A stretch of 45,106 bases of DNA, from positions 160 through 45,265 of the forward strand of contig NZ_CAJUPR010000013.1 in assembly GCF_910588665.1 (NCBI RefSeq), read 5' to 3'. Each line of letters begins with the position of its first letter. Positions within the stretch are counted from its first letter, which is position 1. This DNA comes from an uncultured Brachyspira sp. (GTDB lineage: Bacteria > Spirochaetota > Brachyspiria > Brachyspirales > Brachyspiraceae). The notes below the pieces were generated by a model, which saw nothing but the letters and a program-made list of their open reading frames with translations, searched no databases and was not told the origin of the DNA. Positions 7,978 to 16,844 of this stretch are shown here, piece by piece. A program made the position numbers and the translations under genes.

Positions 7978-9354
7978 ATGAAAAAAATATTTTTAGTATT
8001 TGCACTTATCTTTATGACAGCATCTGTGGTGCTGCCTCAGGAAAGTACTGATAAACCTCTTAATATAAAAGATTCGCTTATTTCTTTAGTGAGAAATACA
8101 GCTTTTGGAGGACTATTTCCCAGAAGCGAGCAGGAAATAGCCGAAACTAAGATGAAAGCTGAAAACAGCAGGCAGGAAAAATATCAAACTAAATTAAACG
8201 ATATTAAAGTAAAATCTGTACCTCTATGGCAGAATGCAGTAATGATTTGTGTGGGGCTTCTTTTAGTTTATCTTGCAATTGCTAAAGGATTTGAACCTCT
8301 TCTTCTTATTCCTATAGGTATGGGCGGAATACTTGCCAATATCCCTATTGCTAATATTGCCTCTTTGCCTATAGTGGAAATTATTAATGGAATACCTATA
8401 ACTTTAAATAGCGGAGGCTTTTTAGGTCAGATTTATACTTTTGGTATTGAATCAGGATTATTTCCGTTATTTATATTTATAGGTGTAGGAGCTATGACAG
8501 ATTTCGGCCCGCTTATTGCAAACCCTAAAACTGCATTATTAGGCGCTGCAGCTCAAATAGGAATATTCGGTACTTTGCTAGGTGCTATGATTATATCCGC
8601 TTATGTGCCTGTTATTTCCTTCTCTCTAAAAGATGCCGCTTCAATAGGTATAATAGGAGGAGCCGACGGTCCTACAGCCATATTTACATCTTCAAGACTT
8701 TCTCCGCATCTATTGGGAGCTATAGCTGTTGCCGCTTATTCATATATGGCTTTAGTTCCTATTATTCAGCCACCTATTATGAAAATGCTTACTACCGAAA
8801 ATGAAAGAAAAATTGAAATGAAGCAGCTTCGTCCTGTAAGCAAAAGAGAAAAAATTATTTTCCCTCTTGCAGTTATAATTTTGGTTGCTCTGCTTTTGCC
8901 TGATGCAGCGCCTCTTATTGGGGCTTTAATGTTCGGAAACCTTATAAAAGAATCTGGAGTTACTGATAGGCTTTCAAAAACGGCTCAGAATGAATTAATA
9001 AATATAGTAACAATTATGCTCGGATTATCTGTAGGAAGTAAATTGGCTGCCGATAAATTCCTACGCTTTGAAACGCTTGGTATATTGGTATTAGGCTTAA
9101 TAGCGTTTTCTATGGGTACTGCAGGAGGAGTTTTTCTTGCTAAATTTATGAATGTATTCAGCAAAGAAAAAATCAATCCGCTTATAGGAGCAGCAGGAGT
9201 GTCCGCTGTACCTATGGCTGCAAGAGTTGCTAATAAAGTGGGTCAGGAATCTAATCCTCATAATTTCCTGCTTATGCATGCTATGGGTCCTAATGTTTCA
9301 GGCGTAATAGGTTCTGCAGTTGCCGCAGGAGTGCTTTTGGCTATACTTGGTTAA
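7978..9354 (+). CDS. oadB: Na+-translocating decarboxylase beta subunit with N-terminal extension
   Basis: A 458-residue polytopic membrane protein that decarboxylates carboxybiotin and exports Na+. From about residue 80 it follows the family: EPLLLIPIGMGGILANIP, GVGAMTDFGPLIANP (with the key Asp), GIIGGADGPTAIF, and the C-terminal MAARVANKVGQESNPHNFL. These include the conserved Asp and Asn/Ser residues of the ion channel. The first 75 residues are extra: a signal-peptide-like start (MKKIFLVFALIFMTASVVLP) and a polar, charged segment before the first usual helix. A good AAGGAG site precedes the ATG. Last gene of the operon; a strong terminator starts 20 bases after the stop. Confidence 0.92.
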   Translation: MKKIFLVFALIFMTASVVLPQESTDKPLNIKDSLISLVRNTAFGGLFPRSEQEIAETKMKAENSRQEKYQTKLNDIKVKSVPLWQNAVMICVGLLLVYLAIAKGFEPLLLIPIGMGGILANIPIANIASLPIVEIINGIPITLNSGGFLGQIYTFGIESGLFPLFIFIGVGAMTDFGPLIANPKTALLGAAAQIGIFGTLLGAMIISAYVPVISFSLKDAASIGIIGGADGPTAIFTSSRLSPHLLGAIAVAAYSYMALVPIIQPPIMKMLTTENERKIEMKQLRPVSKREKIIFPLAVIILVALLLPDAAPLIGALMFGNLIKESGVTDRLSKTAQNELINIVTIMLGLSVGSKLAADKFLRFETLGILVLGLIAFSMGTAGGVFLAKFMNVFSKEKINPLIGAAGVSAVPMAARVANKVGQESNPHNFLLMHAMGPNVSGVIGSAVAAGVLLAILG

Positions 9355-9374
9355 TATAATTAATTTAATATTAT

Positions 9375-9407
9375 AAGGGAGTAAATCTTATTTAGATTTA
9401 CTCCTTT
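9375..9407 (+). terminator. Intrinsic terminator after oadB
   Basis: A perfect 10-base inverted repeat (GGAGTAAATC at 9378-9387, GATTTACTCC at 9395-9404) with a 7-base loop, extendable to 13 pairs with one G-T wobble, followed by TTTATTATTT. It ends the decarboxylase operon. Confidence 0.85.
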
Positions 9408-9492
9408 ATTATTTGCTAAATAAAAAAAGTGTAAAATATAAAGCAGTCAATATATACCGCATTTTTCCAGTAAATAAAAACAAAAAATATAA

Positions 9493-9520
9493 TTGTAAAA
9501 TATTAATATTGTATTATAAT
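9493..9520 (+). promoter_or_regulatory. Promoter for the first ABC ATPase gene
   Basis: TTGTAA (9493-9498) and TATAAT (9515-9520) with 16-base spacing, 41 bases before the ATG at 9562. Confidence 0.5.
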
Positions 9521-9561
9521 TAACATAATATTTTTTTATTTTGAATTAAAATGGAAATAAA

Positions 9562-10518
9562 ATGCAGGATATATTAAAAGTAGAAAATTTAAAAATGTAT
9601 TATCATACTTCAAACGGTATAGTCAAATCAATTAATGATATTAGTTTTGAAATAAAAAAAGGAGAAACTTTAGGAATTGTCGGAGAATCGGGATGCGGAA
9701 AAACTAGTCTTGCTGCATCTATTTTAAGAATGCCTCCTGTACCCGGAAAATATGAAGGCGGGAGAATTATTATTGACAATGAAAATATCATTGATATGAA
9801 AGAAGAATATATCAGAAAAAATATAAGATGGTCAAAAATTTCTATGGTTTTTCAGGGGGCTATGAATTCCCTTACTCCTGTATACACTATAGGCAGTCAG
9901 ATGCTTGAAACTTTAAATAGGCATATTGATATGGATAAATCTCAGGCATATAAACTTATAAAAGAATACCTAGAATATGTAGGTCTTCATTCAAGCACCG
10001 CTGAAAGATATCCTCATGAACTTTCAGGAGGCATGAAGCAGAGAGCCGTTATAGCATCAGCATTATTTTTAAAACCTAAACTAATTATACTTGATGAGCC
10101 TACTACAGCATTAGATGTTATAGTTCAGGCTCAGATAATAAATTTGCTTAAAAAATTAAAAAAAGATTTCGACTTATCATTTATATTTATAACTCATGAT
10201 CTGGCATTGGAGGCTGAAATTTCAGACAGAGTATGCGTAATGTATGCAGGAAAAATAGCGGAACTTGCATTTAATGAGGATATATATAAAAATGCAAAAC
10301 ATCCGTATACAAAAAGACTGTTAGCAGCTACCCCAAGACTAAATAAATCATTAAGCAAATTAGAGTTTATAGAAGGCGCTCCTCCTGATTTATTAAATCC
10401 TCCGAATGGCTGTATGTTTTATGAAAGATGCAAAGAAAAAATAGATAAATGCAGATATGAAGAACCTATACTAAAAGATACAGGAAATAATCATTTATGC
10501 GCTTGTCATTTAATTTAA
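9562..10518 (+). CDS. Oligopeptide/dipeptide ABC transporter ATPase, OppD/DppD-like
   Basis: A 318-residue ABC ATPase on the cytoplasmic face of a peptide or nickel importer. Walker A is GESGCGKTS (about residues 40-48), the Q-loop is VFQGAMNSL, the signature is LSGGMKQR, Walker B is LIILDEPTTALD, and the H-loop is FITHDLALE. The C-terminal oligopeptide-transporter domain is present (HPYTKRLLAATPRL, then GCMFYERC and further cysteines); in some DppD proteins this cysteine set binds an Fe-S cluster. The Shine-Dalgarno is weak (GGAAATAAA). The paired ATPase follows after 116 bases. No permease or substrate-binding protein is in the window, so these must be encoded elsewhere; substrate unknown. 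Confidence 0.9.
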   Translation: MQDILKVENLKMYYHTSNGIVKSINDISFEIKKGETLGIVGESGCGKTSLAASILRMPPVPGKYEGGRIIIDNENIIDMKEEYIRKNIRWSKISMVFQGAMNSLTPVYTIGSQMLETLNRHIDMDKSQAYKLIKEYLEYVGLHSSTAERYPHELSGGMKQRAVIASALFLKPKLIILDEPTTALDVIVQAQIINLLKKLKKDFDLSFIFITHDLALEAEISDRVCVMYAGKIAELAFNEDIYKNAKHPYTKRLLAATPRLNKSLSKLEFIEGAPPDLLNPPNGCMFYERCKEKIDKCRYEEPILKDTGNNHLCACHLI

Positions 10519-10634
10519 TAATATTATTCAACTTTAATTAAAAAATAAAATTATATAAAATAATATTAAAATACTTGATTTCTGTATTATAATATATTAC
10601 TATTATTTAAGAATTAAACTATTAAGAGATATAA

Positions 10635-11624
10635 ATGAATCCTGATATAATATTAAAACTTGAAAATGTAAAAAAATACTTTACTGCGCATACCAATATT
10701 ATTGAAAGTTTTATAAAAAAATCAAAAGTAATAAAAGCCGTTGATGATATCAGCTTCAATGTAAATAGAGGAAAAATATTCGCAATTATAGGAGAATCAG
10801 GAAGCGGAAAAACCACTGTAGGAAAACTTATAATGAAATTAATAACTCCTACCTCAGGAAATATTATATTTGAAAATGAAAACATTAATAATTTCAACAA
10901 AGAAGAAGCATCAAGATATAGAAGAAATGTTCAGATGATATTTCAGGATCCCTATGCTTCTATGAATCCAAGATTTAAAATAAAAGATGTATTAAAAGAG
11001 CCTCTTTATATTCATAATATTGAAGGCGATGAAAAAAAATATAATGAAATGGTTATTAAAGCTTTAAGCGATGTAAAGATAAATCCGCCTGAAGAGTTTA
11101 TGGAAAGATATCCGCATATGCTTTCTGGAGGTCAGCGTCAGAGAATAGCAGCGGCAAGAGCTTTGATACTAAATCCTAAATTGATAGTTGCAGATGAACC
11201 TGTTTCTATGATAGACTTATCCACCAGAGCGGAAATTTTATATATGATGAAAGAACTTCAGATAAAAAAGAATTTAAGTTATATATATATTACTCATGAT
11301 CTATCAACTGCAGGATATTTTGCAGACACAATAGCCGTAATGTATTTAGGAAATATTGTAGAGATAGGCAATTCTGATGAAATAATAAATAATCCTAAAC
11401 ACCCTTATACTAAAGCATTAATTGCCGCAGTGCCTGACGCCTCTTCAGGAAGAGTGAATATAATAAAAGAACTTCCCATCAAAGGAGAAATACCAAATGA
11501 TGTACCATCAGGATGCAGATTTCATACAAGATGCATATATGCCAAAAGTGAATGCAGAAATACCATTCCTAAATCAAAAAATATTAATGATAATCATTTC
11601 GTATCATGCTTATTTGCAGGTTGA
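10635..11624 (+). CDS. Oligopeptide/dipeptide ABC transporter ATPase, OppF/DppF-like
   Basis: A 329-residue ABC ATPase, second half of the OppD/OppF-type heterodimer with the preceding gene. Walker A is GESGSGKTT (about residues 55-63), the Q-loop is MIFQDPYASMNP, the signature is LSGGQRQR, Walker B is LIVADEPVSMID (the normal catalytic glutamate is present; the D-loop reads SMIDLS) and the H-loop is YITHDLS. The C-terminal domain has HPYTKALIAAVP and the cysteine motif GCRFHTRC. A possible -10 TATAAT lies near 10589, so it may also be transcribed separately. It leads into yqeK (35 bases) and hflX (7 bases), suggesting a three-gene unit. Confidence 0.9.
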   Translation: MNPDIILKLENVKKYFTAHTNIIESFIKKSKVIKAVDDISFNVNRGKIFAIIGESGSGKTTVGKLIMKLITPTSGNIIFENENINNFNKEEASRYRRNVQMIFQDPYASMNPRFKIKDVLKEPLYIHNIEGDEKKYNEMVIKALSDVKINPPEEFMERYPHMLSGGQRQRIAAARALILNPKLIVADEPVSMIDLSTRAEILYMMKELQIKKNLSYIYITHDLSTAGYFADTIAVMYLGNIVEIGNSDEIINNPKHPYTKALIAAVPDASSGRVNIIKELPIKGEIPNDVPSGCRFHTRCIYAKSECRNTIPKSKNINDNHFVSCLFAG

Positions 11625-11659
11625 TAAAATATATTTAATATAATAGGAGATTACAGATA

Positions 11660-12232
11660 ATGGAAAAGCTTAGTAATAAAGAATTAGAAATTATAGAATA
11701 TATAAAAAAATTTCTGCCTTTTAGAGAAAAACATATATTATCTGCGAGAGAGCTTTCTGTAGAAATATCCAAAAAATACGGCATAGACATATATAAAGCC
11801 TCAATTGCAGCTTTATGCCATGATTTGGGAAAAAGATACAAAGACGATGAAATGAAAAAAATAATAATAGAAAATGATAATACAGAATATCCAAGCTATA
11901 TAACGGGAGCTTTGATACATGCAAGAGTAAGTTCCATAATAGCTGAAAAAGAATTAAACATAACTGACAAAGAAATTTTAAATGCTGTGGAAAGCCATAC
12001 TGTCGGACATGGAAATATGAGTATGCTTGATAAAATAATATACGCCGCCGATTATCTTGAGCCTACCCGTAATCTTGAAGCAGCCGATAAAATCAGAGAA
12101 AAAATTTTTATAGATTTTGATAATGCATTTCTTGAAATTGTATTGGAATCGGTTATTTTTGTTATGAGCAAAAGGCAGTATTTATCTGATAAAACTATAG
12201 AACTTTATAATTCACTGATAATTAGGCAGTAA
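11660..12232 (+). CDS. yqeK: HD-domain hydrolase, YqeK-like (Ap4A hydrolase)
   Basis: A 190-residue HD-domain phosphohydrolase. Metal ligands follow the YqeK pattern: His in EKHILSA, the HD pair in LCHDLGKRY, a His in LIHARVS, a His in VESHTVGH, and the Asp in YAADYLEPTRN. Members of this family symmetrically cleave diadenosine tetraphosphate, an alarmone-like dinucleotide, into two ADP. Length is normal. Start supported by AGGAG about 9 bases upstream. In many bacteria yqeK sits beside nadD and rsfS; here it is instead between an ABC ATPase and hflX. Confidence 0.88.
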   Translation: MEKLSNKELEIIEYIKKFLPFREKHILSARELSVEISKKYGIDIYKASIAALCHDLGKRYKDDEMKKIIIENDNTEYPSYITGALIHARVSSIIAEKELNITDKEILNAVESHTVGHGNMSMLDKIIYAADYLEPTRNLEAADKIREKIFIDFDNAFLEIVLESVIFVMSKRQYLSDKTIELYNSLIIRQ

Positions 12233-12239
12233 ATTTTTT

Positions 12240-13343
12240 ATGCATAGTAAAAATAATATATTAAAAAAAGCATATATAATACTCATACAGCATAAAAACA
12301 ATAAAATAAATGCAGATAATATTTTAAATGAACTATATATGCTATGCAATACGGCAGGATACGAAGCTGCAGGCAGATACTCATTTATACAGCAGAAAAT
12401 ATATTCAGATGCTTATATAGGAAAAGGTAAATTGGAAAGTCTGAAAGAGAAAGCTTACATTGAGGATGTAAAATATTTTATATTTGATAATGAACTTAGC
12501 GGCTCTCAGGTAAATAAAATAGAAGAAGGTTCAAATATAACGGCACTTACAAGAACGGAAATAATATTAGAAATATTTGCCATACGGGCTAAAACTATGA
12601 CTGCAAAGATGCAGGTAGAATTAGCTTTTTTAGAATTTGAATATCCGAGATTAAAAGGAAAAAGAACAAATTTAAGTCAAATAAAAGGAGGCATCGGATT
12701 AAGAGGAGGTGCAGGTGAAAAACAATTGGAATATGACAGAAGAAGGGCAAGAGAAAGAATACATAAATTAAAAAATCAATTAAAAAAAGCAGAAAAATCC
12801 GCTGTTACTGGAAGAAAAGGAAGAGAAAATACATTTAGGATTGCAATAGTAGGATACACCAATGCAGGGAAAAGCACATTATTTAATTTGCTTTGCAAAG
12901 AAAGCGTATATGTTGAAGATAAATTATTTGCCACTTTAGATACTCATACTAGAAAATTATATATAAGCGATGATGCCCCTATGGAAGTTATAATAAGCGA
13001 TACAGTAGGTTTTATAGACAGACTTCCGCATACTTTAGTGGCATCTTTTAAATCCACATTGTCTGAGGTTGCAGAGGCTGATTTGCTTTTGCATTTATCC
13101 GATGCAGGCGACAAAAATATAGATGAAAAACTTATTCATGTTGAAAGTATTATTAAGGAAATAAATGCATCTCATATAAAAAGTATTCTTGTATTTAATA
13201 AATCCGACAGCATAGATGAAATACAGAAAAATAAAATACTAACTTCTTATGATGATGCCCTATTTATAAGTACCAAAAACAATATTAATATAGAAACTTT
13301 GAGAAAGAAAATACTTGATATTATATTAGAATTAAAAAAATAA
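12240..13343 (+). CDS. hflX: Ribosome-associated GTPase HflX
   Basis: A 367-residue GTPase that binds and splits stalled ribosomes under stress. The N-terminal HflX domain (residues about 1-190) includes the nucleotide-binding region around YIGKGKLE, ARTKTM-like residues (AKTMTAKMQVELA) and the glycine-rich GGIGLRGGAGEKQLE. The G domain has G1 GYTNAGKST (about residue 204), G3 DTVGF and G4 NKSD. It is shorter than E. coli HflX (426) because the C-terminus is trimmed. No good Shine-Dalgarno is seen; it starts 7 bases after yqeK and is probably translated by coupling. It converges with the CAP-domain gene, 6 bases apart. Confidence 0.93.
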   Translation: MHSKNNILKKAYIILIQHKNNKINADNILNELYMLCNTAGYEAAGRYSFIQQKIYSDAYIGKGKLESLKEKAYIEDVKYFIFDNELSGSQVNKIEEGSNITALTRTEIILEIFAIRAKTMTAKMQVELAFLEFEYPRLKGKRTNLSQIKGGIGLRGGAGEKQLEYDRRRARERIHKLKNQLKKAEKSAVTGRKGRENTFRIAIVGYTNAGKSTLFNLLCKESVYVEDKLFATLDTHTRKLYISDDAPMEVIISDTVGFIDRLPHTLVASFKSTLSEVAEADLLLHLSDAGDKNIDEKLIHVESIIKEINASHIKSILVFNKSDSIDEIQKNKILTSYDDALFISTKNNINIETLRKKILDIILELKK

Positions 13344-13349
13344 TCTGTT

Positions 13350-13796
13350 TTATCTTACTAACTGTGCAAATATTACAGCCCAATAATCTTCTCCGTTGCT
13401 GTAATAATGAGCTATACCTACATGCGTAAATTTATCGCTTAGAATATTAAGTTTATACTGATTTGAATTCATCCAATAACTTACAACAGTCTGAGGATTT
13501 TTAAATCTGTAAGCTATATTTTCATCAGACGAATAAACAATCACTCTGTTCTCATAAATTAATTCATCATATTTAGTATTATTCGGTCTGATATGCGAAA
13601 AATTAACGGATAGTTCTTTAGCTCTTATATCGGCAATTTCATTTAAAGTATCATTAATTTCCAACGGATATAAATTTTTCTTTTCTCTTATATCATTAAA
13701 TATTTCTAATGTATCGGCTATATCGCTATTTTGAGTATACAAAAAACTAAATCCGAAAATCATTATAAAGGCAATTTTTATAAAAATATTAATCAT
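13350..13796 (-). CDS. Small secreted CAP/SCP-domain protein
   Basis: A 148-residue exported protein. The first 21 residues are a signal peptide (KIAFIMIFGFSFLYTQ). The rest is a compact CAP domain: NDIREKKNLYPLEINDTLNEIADIRA fits the first helix, SHIRPNN gives the conserved His, ENIAYRF the conserved Glu, the VVSYWMNS helix follows, and HVGIAHY with the final YWAVIFAQ strand completes the cavity. Bacterial CAP proteins lie in the periplasm or outside the cell; their biochemical activity is mostly unknown. Single gene, between hflX (convergent) and the methyltransferase, about 50 bases downstream of it. Confidence 0.8.
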   Translation of the reverse strand: MINIFIKIAFIMIFGFSFLYTQNSDIADTLEIFNDIREKKNLYPLEINDTLNEIADIRAKELSVNFSHIRPNNTKYDELIYENRVIVYSSDENIAYRFKNPQTVVSYWMNSNQYKLNILSDKFTHVGIAHYYSNGEDYWAVIFAQLVR

Positions 13797-13849
13797 ATAT
13801 AATCACTTCATTATTTTTTATATATTTAAAAATATATAATGTTTTTTTA

Positions 13850-15559
13850 TTATTTTTCAAGTCTAATTAATAATTTATTTTTGCTTGTTTCAGAAATATT
13901 TGAATGCTTTATATTATAAATAATTCTCTGTTTTATTTTATAAATAATACTTATTTCATTATTACAGTAAGATATAATATCTAAAATACTGCTGGTAATA
14001 TCAATCAAATATTCGCTGGATTTTTTAGTGCATAATCTGCTGTAAACCTTAAGTACATATTCTCCGAAATATTTAATAAGCCTCACATTATTAGAAAGAA
14101 TGGCGCTGTTAAAATGATAAAAATATATTTTAAGAGCCTCAACGCTGTTTTCTTTTACATATTTATCCAAAAACATAGAAAACATTTTTATATAATCTAA
14201 ATTCTTATTTTTAAGACTATTGCATATCTCATCTTTATTTATTATATGAGTTGAATACTGCAAATTTAATATTATTATATTTTCTTTATCATAATCAAAT
14301 GTAATATTATCTTTAGAACAATCTAATGGATTATCAAGCTTTAATCTTATATCCTCTATATACTTTAAATTCTTATTAACAGAACTTAATTTTTTCTTTT
14401 CCGTATCAATTACAAATAAATACTCTATATTTTTAGTTCTATTAACTATAGATCTTTTGGCTCCCCTATACTTAGTGTACTCAGAGCTTACAATACTTAA
14501 ATGTCCCCTATTTTCTAATATAGATATTAAATCGTCATATTCTATTATACCGTCAGTAGAATAGCTCATAACCACATGCTTTGAATCTATATTGTCCAGC
14601 AGACTTATCAAAGTGTCTTTTGCTGTTTTTTTATAGCAATATAAAGATCTTGTCTTTATCCAATCTTTTCTAATACCGCCTTTATTTATTTTTTTACCGT
14701 TTAAATAAATATTTTTATTAATATCGGGTTTATCCCATAAAGCTATTGTATTTAACAGATGATAATTGCTTCCGTATTGATGCTGATTATAAGGAGGATC
14801 TAAATATACTAAATCAAAATGATTATTCTTATTTTTTACAACAAATTGATTAGCATCTTCCATACTTACATGGCAATTCCTGCCAGAATATAAAGGTATC
14901 TGCTTTAATGATATACGAGCCAATATTCTATGCAAAGCATCTTTATTTCTTCCTCCAAAACCTGCATGAAAAGCTTTGAATACTCCTGAAGTATTTGTAT
15001 GAGTAGCGGCTTCATATATAAGAGAAGCTATTAAATAATAATATTCTTTTTTATCCAAAACATTATTTTTATAAAGTCTCTCTATATTATATCTTATAAT
15101 ATCAATTTTCTTGGCATTGTAATGAGTGTAAAATAATCTTTCATTTTCCAAATCAGGATTATTATCATCTAAAGGAGCATAATATTTGGATATATATCTC
15201 TCTTCATCGTCTATATGTTCAATATTATTAATCATATTTATGGTATTAATAAGCCCGCCTGTATGAACAAACATATTATCTAAATCTTCAATATTTATGG
15301 ATAAATGAGCGTAGTTTAAAATATAAGAATAATATTCCCAATCATTAGAATAAACTTCCAAATTTAAAGTTTTTAAAAGTCTGGATACACTTCCGCTGCC
15401 TGCAAATAAATCCAATGCATTTTTTATTTTATTATTTTCTAATATTCTCAAAATTGTACTTTCTATAAATGGAAGAAGTCTTCTTTTATTGCCAATATAT
15501 GCTATCAAATTTTCTTTTAAGTATTTATCTTTTATACTGTCTTTAGTATTAATTATCAT
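13850..15559 (-). CDS. D12-class N6-adenine DNA methyltransferase with C-terminal extension
   Basis: A 569-residue protein. The first 340 residues form a D12/Dam-type adenine methyltransferase: motif X YIGNKRRLLPFI (residues 21-32), motif I LDLFAGSGSVSR (about 49-60) for AdoMet binding, and the catalytic motif IV DPPYNQHQYG (near residue 253). The region between motifs I and IV is longer than in Dam. The last 200 residues are Lys/Asn/Ile-rich, helical and have no recognisable motif. No restriction enzyme gene is adjacent, so it is either a solitary epigenetic methyltransferase or part of a dispersed system. Recognition site unknown. Composition is like its neighbours, so recent transfer is not evident. 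Confidence 0.87.
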   Translation of the reverse strand: MIINTKDSIKDKYLKENLIAYIGNKRRLLPFIESTILRILENNKIKNALDLFAGSGSVSRLLKTLNLEVYSNDWEYYSYILNYAHLSINIEDLDNMFVHTGGLINTINMINNIEHIDDEERYISKYYAPLDDNNPDLENERLFYTHYNAKKIDIIRYNIERLYKNNVLDKKEYYYLIASLIYEAATHTNTSGVFKAFHAGFGGRNKDALHRILARISLKQIPLYSGRNCHVSMEDANQFVVKNKNNHFDLVYLDPPYNQHQYGSNYHLLNTIALWDKPDINKNIYLNGKKINKGGIRKDWIKTRSLYCYKKTAKDTLISLLDNIDSKHVVMSYSTDGIIEYDDLISILENRGHLSIVSSEYTKYRGAKRSIVNRTKNIEYLFVIDTEKKKLSSVNKNLKYIEDIRLKLDNPLDCSKDNITFDYDKENIIILNLQYSTHIINKDEICNSLKNKNLDYIKMFSMFLDKYVKENSVEALKIYFYHFNSAILSNNVRLIKYFGEYVLKVYSRLCTKKSSEYLIDITSSILDIISYCNNEISIIYKIKQRIIYNIKHSNISETSKNKLLIRLEK

Positions 15560-15879
15560 AATCTTATTATCATAATATAGTTTACATAACTATATTAACA
15601 TAATACAAATAAAATATCAATATAATAATAAATATTTATTTTATGTAAAGTATTTAATATTTTTGCATAATTAAATTATAATATTTAAGTTTTAATGAGA
15701 GAAATAAATTTAAATAGGTTATATTTATATTCAATGATAAAAATAATTAAAAAATAAGAATAGCTTAGTCCTTAAATTTTTACTGCTGTATATGGCGGTG
15801 TTATTCTTACTCATACTTAAATTTTAATTAACAATTAATAATAAAAAACATACAGATAATATTTCAGTATGTTTTTTAT
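15560..15879. other. 320-base intergenic region with a possible structured RNA and tiny ORF
   Basis: The stretch between the methyltransferase start and thrB end holds no clear gene. It contains a locally less AT-rich block (about 15755-15809) that can fold into an 8-pair outer stem (15755-15762 with 15802-15809) and a 5-pair inner stem (ACTGC 15782-15786, GCGGT 15795-15799). On the minus strand a 27-codon ORF (15814 down to 15731, starting MSKNNTAIYSSKNLR) crosses it without a Shine-Dalgarno. The thrB terminator occupies its right edge. Whether this is an sRNA, a relic gene or chance is open. Confidence 0.35.
15843..15877 (-). terminator. Intrinsic terminator of thrC-thrB
   Basis: A perfect 11-base inverted repeat (AAAAAACATAC at 15843-15853, GTATGTTTTTT at 15867-15877) with a 13-base loop, directly after the thrB stop. 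On the minus strand the second arm ends in a run of six T, then TAT. Confidence 0.75.
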
Positions 15880-16842
15880 CTATTTTATTATTATACCTTT
15901 CATCGGTATATTTAAAACTTTTATTTCAGATTCTATTTTCTTTTTAGAAAAACTATTTTTCATAGCATAAGATACTTCTTTAATTATTTTTTCATCATTT
16001 CTGACTAAAGCAAGTATTGAAGAGCCAGCTCCACTTATAGTAACAGAATATGCGCCGCACTTTTTTGCCTTTTTAAATAATTCTTTTAATCCTGGTATAA
16101 ACTTTGCTCTGTAATCTTGATGAAGTTTATCATCGGTTGCAACTTCAAGCAAATCAAATCTATTTGAATAAAATGCAGATGTGAGAAGAGCAGCTCTGGA
16201 AATATTAAACACTGCATCTTTAAAATCTATCTCTTTTGGCAATGCATCTCTTGCAGTTTCAGTGCTTAAATAAAAATCAGGAACGGCTACTACAGCTTTT
16301 AAGCTTTTAGGAGGATTTATTTTTACATATTTAAAATCTTCATTTTTACGGACAACTCCTGATATTATACCGCCCAATATTGCAGGAGACACATTATCCG
16401 AATGACCTTCTAATTGTACAGCCATATTTAATATATCATATTCAGCCGAAAGCTTATTTCCTAATATATAATTAGCGCTGAGAAGTCCGCCTATTATAGC
16501 CGCAGAACTGCTTCCAAGACCTCTTGAAAGCGGTATTCTGTTTATGCATTTTATGATATATCCTCTATTTGGTTTTTCCTTTAGTCTTTTATATACTAAT
16601 TTCATAGCAGAAAGTATCATATTATCATCTTTAGATATTTCTTTTTCGCCCTCACCTATTATTTCAAATTCTATTTTTTTTGAATTTTCATTAGAGTAAA
16701 TATGTATTTCATTATACAAATCCAAAGCAATCCCGATACTATCAAATCCGGAACCGATATTTGCAGATGTTGCTGGTATTTTAAAAGTTGCAAGTTTATT
16801 ATTTTTTAATATTTTAGATTTGCTGTCCCAAAGTCTCTTCAT
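15880..16842 (-). CDS. thrB: Homoserine kinase
   Basis: A 320-residue GHMP kinase that phosphorylates L-homoserine for threonine synthesis. Key motifs are KIPATSANIGSGFDSIG (residues about 21-37), the ATP-binding loop IPLSRGLGSSSAAI, and the C-terminal SVTISGAGSSILAL. Most homologues begin near the KIPATSAN motif, so the first 15-18 residues are an extension; the ATG at 16842 is kept because it lies 2 bases after the thrC stop, as expected for coupled translation, and no internal ATG is better placed. It works directly upstream of threonine synthase in the pathway and is the second gene of thrC-thrB. Confidence 0.93.
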   Translation of the reverse strand: MKRLWDSKSKILKNNKLATFKIPATSANIGSGFDSIGIALDLYNEIHIYSNENSKKIEFEIIGEGEKEISKDDNMILSAMKLVYKRLKEKPNRGYIIKCINRIPLSRGLGSSSAAIIGGLLSANYILGNKLSAEYDILNMAVQLEGHSDNVSPAILGGIISGVVRKNEDFKYVKINPPKSLKAVVAVPDFYLSTETARDALPKEIDFKDAVFNISRAALLTSAFYSNRFDLLEVATDDKLHQDYRAKFIPGLKELFKKAKKCGAYSVTISGAGSSILALVRNDEKIIKEVSYAMKNSFSKKKIESEIKVLNIPMKGIIIK

Positions 16843-16844
16843 TA

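Noticed and set aside
9562..13343. A complete peptide transporter operon
   Set aside because: Only the two ATPase genes are present; no permease or binding-protein gene is in the window.
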